From contig CM057349.1 of the NCBI GenBank assembly GCA_030015575.1, positions 260,271,077-260,335,076 of the forward strand: a stretch of DNA of 64,000 nt. Reading direction: 5' to 3'. The notes under the pieces were generated by a model. It saw nothing but the letters and a program-made list of their open reading frames with translations, had not been told where the DNA came from and ran no database searches. Positions 56,758 to 64,000 of this stretch are shown in pieces. The stretch comes from Agapanthus africanus (Eukaryota > Streptophyta > Magnoliopsida > Asparagales > Amaryllidaceae). Positions within the stretch are counted from its first letter, which is position 1; every line of letters begins with the position of its first letter. The position numbers and the translations under genes were made by a program.

Positions 56758-59700
56758 TGTCACGACCCGAAAGTACGGAACATGACCGGCACTTAAACTA
56801 CGAAACGTCTCGAGGCGTACGTAATCTAAGTAAACCGAAAACCCAGAAATCCAAACCAAGAAAAGTAGTAGAGTGAAGGAAAACCAATTTAAATCAAGTA
56901 GTTTTAAAAGCATAGCCGAATTATGCGTAAAAAAAAACATCAAATATTTCCTGAAAATTTCGGCAGAGTCTCCCTTGTAAATACTGGCCCCCAAACGGGA
57001 TACAACATGAATAGTATACGAAATCAATAAAAGGGCATCCCCAAGCGGGAGCTAGCTCTTCGTCAATCGACGGTCACAACCACACAAGTAATATAATATA
57101 CAACGCCAACGGCGAGGATCAAAAACTCAAAACCACAAGAAAACCACAGAAATAAAACGCGCGACTCTAAGGTCGAAAGAAAAACATCACTGGTCTCTAA
57201 CTCAAAATAAATACATGTTTGGTTGATGGAACTTCTAGATACAACTGAATAATAATATACAAGATATAAAATGGGGGTACGATACAAGTAAACCCACCTA
57301 CTAGCAAATCACCCGAAGGAAACTATGCCCGCAAGCCGTAAAGAAACCTGTACGGCAAACCTGCAAGAAACTGGGGCACAACGGGGGTGAGTTGCCAACT
57401 CGTGAATAGAAAAATATCTACGCACAGAAATCGCATAAATAACGCAACCTAGGTCAATGATCATAATATAACCTCAAATATATGAATAACACGTAGCCTA
57501 TAACAAGGCTAGGGTAAATATCTAACCCGAGTGTAATCTCATGTGCCCGTGTCAGTGCCTCAGGTAGCAATATATCATATGGATGATGTATGAATGCATG
57601 AAACAGAATGCATGTACTGAATAAAACTGGTTTCATAAATCAGTGTGATTTCTGTATTTTAAAAGAAATGAGGTACCATATATGAAATCAGCATAAAACA
57701 GTGCCCAGCATCGACACAAAACAAGTGTCCAAATACCTCGATATCTCTGTGTCACAATCTATGTACCTCAAGTCTCAATCTCAATGTCTCAATCACAATA
57801 TCTAGGGCGCCGTCAGTCCAGACCGGCCCTTACCATCCATCTCAAGACCACGACGGTATCCTCCGGATATCCGACGCGTCGGGTAATATCACCGGTAGGT
57901 AGTGCTCCCCTGCCAGGCTCACATCGTCATCATCACGCGCTTCTTGCCCCGGGGTACCTTACCGGGTCCACCATGTACCCGAAACGGTTCATCCGTCTCC
58001 TCGAATCGGGTCTCGAAATCCATCAGCAAACTCATGGTGGACGACTCATACATCATGGGAAAACCGCACTTTTTATTTTAAAAAGAGAGAAATCTGTTCA
58101 TATTAGTTTTTGCGGTTTTCCTCCAAATCCAGAAAATCTCATGGAAATCCGAATCCAAAACCTCAATAACACGTAAAATAGTGAATATATGCATGAGAAT
58201 CCATGAATGCGGCATAACAATGAATAACAATATGCATGAAGCGACAAGTAATAGCTACAATATCTAAGCTGGCATATAAAGTATGTACACTAATATTATG
58301 TCAAACTACTGGCTATCAAGCCAAGTTAAGCAATAATATTTTTTAAGGTGTACGTGACATGGCAATTACCGATGAAGATGTGTGTGAGCCGGCAAGTAAG
58401 TGTATGTGGTACATACGCATCATCGGTAATGGTGCTGGTGTCCTAACAGCATAATGTCAACAATGCAATAGGAAAAAAAACAATGTAAGTATGCGATGCG
58501 GAGCGAGCAACCAAAATGAGCGGGAGCTAAATATTGAACAATGGTGCCATTTGAAATAACACGAATCGTGGGGTTTTGAAAATAGGGCTACGGTAGTTTT
58601 AAGAAGGGATACGTCTTTTGAAATATCCGTAGATCCCTTGACCTGTCTTTTAAAATACCCACGATCCGCTAGTTTTGAAATAGGTAGGAGTCTAATCTAA
58701 CCAAACAACTACACTAAACTATACGGCTGAACTACAGGTAAGGAAACCGCCTATCATCTGAGTCGATACATATACATACCTGTATATGTATAGTCGGCGA
58801 TCCTGCCTCAATAATATCATATCCGATACCATATCTATAATCAGACATCCCAAGTCAAGAGTGCGGATCAATCATCAATATATAGCTCGTACGTAAATCC
58901 GTCGTACGGCATCCCAAATCTGGGTACAGGTCAAAATCATATTCATCACACTATTCATCCGGTATCCTCTTTATCAAAGATCATAGTCTAAGGTACGGAC
59001 CTATGTCTAGTACAATACTAATATCATCAATATAGTCATGATCTGACTATTGATCGACAGTCTTGTACAAACCGATATCATCAGCACATATCATCATCAA
59101 GGGGTATACATCGCCCAATATAGCCTAGGATCAATATCCTAGCATATCATATCTCATATCACGATCATATGTCGACCACCTATTTATAACACTATTCACC
59201 CGTATCGTCGCCCCAAGATCCGCTATAACACCAGGACGTACCTCAAGTACGAATCCTGCCATATCACCGATATCACAATCTCAACACAAATCTCATCGAC
59301 TCATCTCAATCCTAAGTATCATCCCCAAATTCGTATGTGAACACATAGTCCCATACCTATGTGAACACATAACTAAATATTCCCGTATGAGCACAAAAGA
59401 AAGAAGAAAGTATGCAAGTATGGGTTGGTGTGTGCATGTGTAGTGCGACCACTACTCTAGGGTTTCGGGACACTAAATCATCCAAGAACACCAAATATCC
59501 ATATTATCATCAATATACTGAAACAATATATAAACAATATATATATATATATATGTGTATACGTATTCGTATACATCACCGCGAACTGCGGGGGTGCTAT
59601 ACGCCATCCACCCGACTTCTCCCCGTAGATATAAATCTACTCACCTGGTCCTCGCTAGCCGGTGCCGACGTCGCCATGCGCTTGCTTGTCGTCTCAAAGT

Positions 59701-59907
59701 CCACATGGGGTACCTACATATCATAACGCACCATATCGCATTAAAATCCGACTCATGACCAAATCGATACACGAATCTCACATAAGTCAAAACCTATGAT
59801 TTGCTCTCTCAAATCAACCCAAAGCACTCGACATCGGCGTACGAACGCCGAGTGACCGAGAAAAACTCAACGTACAAATCGTAGTTCCCAAAACTCACTA
59901 ATTATAA

Positions 59908-62001
59908 TGTTGGATATATGTATGCCCTAGAGGCCATTATGTGATAGTGGATGTATCTATACATGTATATATGTTCAGTTTGCATTCTTGCTCGACATGA
60001 TAGTATGCTATCTGGTTCTTCTTTATCTGACATGTTTATTTGATCATGCTTCTATTCATTCATACATGCTGATAAAGCCCTGAGGATATCGGCTTGACTA
60101 CTCTGATTATGATGGAGATCATACTAGTGGGACATCTGTAGTCTATAAGCATATCCTGGAAAGTCCCTAGTCGTAGGTATATCGAGACGGGGCATCGATA
60201 TACCAGAGTAGACTAGCGTATATGATACTAGACCCATACGATGGGCGATGGATGTTCCCACATTCATCGATATTTGACATCAAGATCATATACGGGTGCT
60301 CAGTGGTGACTGGGTACACTGGACGGACTCACCGAGAACTCCTATATGGAATTATATCTATCGTCGGATAGCAGTTCTCAGGTGACACTGGTACAGGTTA
60401 GTCTGTAGACCCGAGATCGTCATGGAGTCTTGTGTGTTCTCCCACTGTACTTTGATTGCCACCCTACCACGGCTCTACTGAGTCATGCAAACAGGTGGCC
60501 GTTGGGTACAGTCCCGAGACACACGAAGACGATGAGCGATAGGAGGGGTTTCTTCTCTCCCGGTATTGGGAGTTGATGCTGTGCTGTGCCCGACTGGTTA
60601 TAACAGCAAGTCCCTGGCCAGGGCTGCTGAGATTTGCTGATAAGTGTTATCAGTAGTTTCTCGATCTGTTATAGACCATTCACCGGCACGACTTATTGAG
60701 TTATTGGGGTCGACGTGACCATCCCTAAGCTCGATATGCAGCATATCTGACGAAGAGACCGGACTGTACGGTAGTGTTGCCGGATGGCTCGACGGGAGTT
60801 GTAGCAGGTTCGCTTGTTGTCTTCTGATCGCTCAATACCCGGGTGGCCGTTACGTTTAGCTGACCGCTTGCGGCTTGAGGGTACCTGATATGATCATCAC
60901 CCTCTGCCGGCGTATTGACGAGTCTTAGAGTCCCACAAAGGAGTTACCCAGTCCAGGCGAAACGTTGTGGTGCGCGTATGCGATATGCGCATGCACCCGA
61001 TTGAAATGTGCGTATATGATACCGAACATTGATCGGGTGAACTACTTTTGGTGGGGTCATATGAGATATGACCGGATTGATAAATCAAGTGTTGATTTAT
61101 CATTTAACCATTAGTTTTCTCACTTAAAACCTTTTCTTGGATGATGGATGTGTGCATGCATGTGTGCTTTTCTTTCTTTCTTTCATGCTAGTTTCATGCA
61201 CATGTGGATGTGCATACATGCACACATACATACACTCATCCATCATGGTTGTTAGCATATGGAAATGGTGGCAATGCAAGACTCACACCATGGATTAAAT
61301 AATGGATAATAATTTAATTTTGGTTTTAAAGTTAAATGAAAAAGGAAAGGATAATCATGTTAGTTTCCACACTCTTCTTCTAACCTAACCTAGCTCAACT
61401 ACCACTAACCTATGGTTATCCTTCTCTTTATCATTCTAAACCCAAGTTAAATTAACTATCTATCATTTAATCATGGTTGAAGTCAAGAAGGAATAAAATA
61501 TATATAGTGATATATATTTCTTTCTCTTGCTTAACTCAAGGTTATCTTTTTACCTCTTGCAAAGAAAGGCCACCATCTTCATCTTCCTTCATCTTTTCCT
61601 CTCTAGGTTTTTCTAGTGAGTTAAATACAATCAAAGAAAGGTTTATGAAGTGAGATCCAAAGCCACAACACCATTCTACTCAAGTCTAGCCAACTTGATT
61701 AGAGTGTTTACTTCGATTTTACAAAGTAGCGAGCTTGGACGGAGATCTCCGCGGTGGATCGTCGTGGACAAAAGGGGAGATCAAGAGGACCTCGATTCAA
61801 CACTCAAGACATCAAGGAGTCTTGCAAAGGGGAGCTACAAAGGTTGTAGCCTTCAAACCCTAGTCTTTACTAGCTTAAAGTTTTGATAACCCTAATTTTC
61901 TAGGATCTATCCTTTGCATGTTAGCTTAGCACCTTAAAAATACAAACTTTGAGACATGTGATGCTTCAAAACTCTTCATAGGGTGCTAGACTAACCTTTC
62001 A
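59908..62001 (+). mobile_element. Solo LTR of an Angela-like copia, 2094 bp
   Basis: It begins TGTTGGATATATG with TATGCCCTAGAGGCC close behind and ends AACCTTTCA. Both sides carry a perfect TSD, TATAA (59903-59907 and 62002-62006). Long blocks match the LTRs of COP1 and COP2. No PBS or internal sequence follows, so this is a recombined solo LTR inserted into element F. Confidence 0.93.
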
Positions 62002-62836
62002 TATAATATAACATAGGTTTTAAATCAGCAAAACATTAAAATAAATCAAATCGATTTATTTTCTGAAAACCTAGAAAGCACTAAATTTTCGTTTTAATAC
62101 GAAACTTGATGTTTTAACAGAACTAATGGCCATAATATCCACTAAACATAATAACTATGTCATACAAATCACTTCCATATTTTAATCTCATAAATTTGCA
62201 TAATTTCCAAAATCCTAGTCTGCAAAAATATCAATTTTTAACACCTTTTAAAGCAAAATTCACAATTCATCAATTAAGCTTGGTTTTGCATGAACCAAAG
62301 TCATTAACCCGCTCATTATAATATTAATAATGACATGAAACCTTAATTTAGATTTTAATCCCACATCGTAATTTAATTTCAAAAACCTAGTTTGCTTAAA
62401 AAACTTGATTTGGACAAATTAAATGCAACAATTTACATAATAGCAACAAGATTAGGTTTTCCAAACCTTAAGAGGTTCAACTACACAATTAAAGCATGAA
62501 CAATTTATCAAAACCCTTATCTTGATCCAAACCCAATTCATTACAATTTCAACTTGAAGGGTAAACCAAGTTAACACCTAATCAAACACTTAATTAAGCT
62601 AACATAAGCAATAATCAACAATTAACTATAAGGTTAAAATTATACCTCCATAATTTTATTGATCTCACATGAAATCTAGCCTCCCAAAATGCTCTCTCTT
62701 CACCAAGATCCAAGCTTGAATAGCAAAGGAATAATGGGCAGGGATTAGATTTTTGAGTTTGCTTTGATTTTTGTTGATTTTGGTTGATTTTTGAATGAAT
62801 TTGGAGGTGAAGGAAGATGAAGACTTGAAGAAAATT

Positions 62837-63019
62837 GGGGGGGGGGGGGGGCTGCCAAGAGATCAGTTTCGGCCAAGAGAGGAGAGGGGTGAGGTGTGGT
62901 GTGGGGGTGGGTGAAGTCAAGGGGAGAAAAGAAGACCAAGTCAACAAAAGACCATACTCTTTTTACTATTTTCTTATTTCCTTTCTTTTCTTTTCTTTTC
63001 TTTCTTTTCTTTTCTTTGA
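62837..63019. repeat. G15 run and CTTTT-type simple repeat in LTR F
   Basis: Fifteen consecutive G occupy 62837-62851, and a CTTTT repeat occupies about 62980-63019. Element E has a shorter CTTTT tract at about 30509-30530 in its LTR. Both are slippage-prone, and the G run is a likely place for sequencing error. Confidence 0.85.
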
Positions 63020-63534
63020 AATTCAAGTGGGGAAAAGGGTGGGGGCTGCTGAATTCAGCCAAGGGGAGAAGTAAATGGGGGTGTGTGAGTGTGGGTATGG
63101 GTGTGGGGTGATGAAAAATGATAAATATAACACCCCAAACATCCATTTACACTAAAAAAAGCCTTTTTTCTTCGATATTTTCTAAACCGTTTTGGCAAAC
63201 GATTTCGTTTCAAAAACCACATGATAAAATTTTATTTAAAGTTTTATGATGCACAAAATTTGTTTCAAGTCATTCCAATTTGTAATTTTCCCAAATTAAA
63301 TATATTAGTGACGGCTTAAAATAATATTAAAATAATTAATTTCGGAAAATTTTTCAGAAAATTTGAAATTTCACCAATGGGTCAATAAACACCAAATACT
63401 AGCAATTACATAGCTAGAATATGTATATTTAATTTTTATAATAAGATATTTGCATTTTGACTTTTTTTAACAGAAAACCCCCTTATTTTACCGATTTTCC
63501 GGAATTTCACCGAAACGATTTTCAAAACGCTACA

Positions 63535-64000
63535 ATCTTCCCCCCTTAAAAAAATTCGGTCCCTGAATTTAAAGTAAAACTCCCCCCCCAAATACTAAAA
63601 CATCTGAACCAAAACCATCAAGTCGTCGGGGCTCCGAAATTGTAAATACATAAAACAAATCGTAGCGCAGCGCATGCGCATGAAAAATGAGCATATAACT
63701 CAAATCAAAACTCCGTCAAGCATCCCGCAATCATCGGAGTCATGGGGAAGACATCAATACCAAATCCAAAGCAAAACCAATATGATATAACTCGAAACTA
63801 TACATGTAAAATATATTCAGGTACTGTCCTCTGACTAGTCCTGCTCAGTACGAAAACACATAGCGATATCATAAAAACGTACTGCTCTATAAGAAAAAAA
63901 TCAATCCCAAAATACGCGTATGAATACTACGTGCGTCTGGTGCGCACGGAAATCAAAATCCAAATATGTGCCATACATATGCACAGAAACAACATCTAAG
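63535..64000 (-). mobile_element. Element F, start of 3' internal region
   Basis: PPT (minus strand AAGGGGGGAAGAT) and the family hairpin at 63552-63570 (one arm changed to CTGAATTT) are followed by sequence collinear with elements A and D. The palindrome array begins at 63931 (GTGCGTCTGGTGCGCAC) and 63968, then the window ends. No coding sequence is visible. Confidence 0.8.

Larger units (their letters stand above)
56758..63534 (-). mobile_element. Element F, 3' LTR, with a nested solo copia LTR
   Basis: It starts TGTCACGACCC inside the Athila gag and ends AAACGCTACA, followed by PPT and internal sequence. Without the solo LTR and its TSD it is about 4.7 kb and most similar to the LTRs of element A (compare 57779-58060 with 5752-6040, sharing AATCACAATATCTAGGGCGC). 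It has the hairpin GTAGATATAAATCTAC at 59625-59640. The base quintet before it is GTTAC (56753-56757); the partner is outside the window. The segments 56758-59907 and 62002-63534 contain no gene that I can support. Confidence 0.83.

Overview
The window is plant nuclear heterochromatin: I see no host gene in 64 kb, and nearly every base can be placed in LTR retrotransposons inserted into one another. The evidence for a plant is the mix of families: a Ty1/copia element of the Angela/BARE type (2.2 kb LTRs that begin TGTTAG and carry TATGCCCTAGAGGC near the start), an Athila-type Ty3/gypsy element, and Tekay/Del-type chromoviral gypsy elements with 3-4.7 kb LTRs and a C-terminal chromodomain. All primer-binding sites seen match the 3' end of initiator Met tRNA. 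I cannot name the species.

Layout, left to right. 1-10968: element A, a non-autonomous Tekay-like element on the minus strand (partial left LTR, 3.0 kb internal region without pol, complete right LTR), with a solo Athila LTR (7619-9181) inside its right LTR. 10969-25915: element C (5' leader fragment plus one LTR), interrupted by a second solo Athila-type LTR that holds a 200-N assembly gap (11929-12718) and by a complete 10.5 kb copia element, COP1 (13363-23905). 25916-27697 and 38937-41104: LTR of element D, split by a full-length degenerate Tekay element, E (27698-38931). 41105-43253: internal region of D. 43254-47888: COP2, a diverged copia relative of COP1 (LTR and leader only). 47889-49843: LTR of a third copia, COP3. 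49844-56757: an Athila element on the minus strand (3' LTR, pol, part of gag). 56758-64000: element F, another Tekay-like LTR plus the start of its internal region, containing a solo copia LTR (59908-62001).

The insertion order can be read from interrupted sequences and 5-bp target-site duplications: D was hit by C, E and COP2; COP2 by COP3; COP3 by Athila; Athila by F; F by a copia that later collapsed to a solo LTR. COP1 is the youngest dated insertion: its two 2211-bp LTRs differ at only about 15 positions that I could find by eye. It has no recognisable gag, and an in-frame UGA separates the protease-integrase part from the RT-RNase H part.

The most unusual material is non-coding. The leaders of COP1 and COP2 contain repeated stem-loops whose stems differ in sequence but keep pairing, including three hairpins in COP1 that present the same ~19-nt loop. 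The 3' internal regions of A, D and F contain arrays of short palindromes (GTGCA-N7-TGCAC and compensated variants). A ~150-bp block is shared between the copia leaders and the non-autonomous gypsy element A. These look like candidate RNA packaging, dimerisation or regulatory structures; all functional statements about them are inference.
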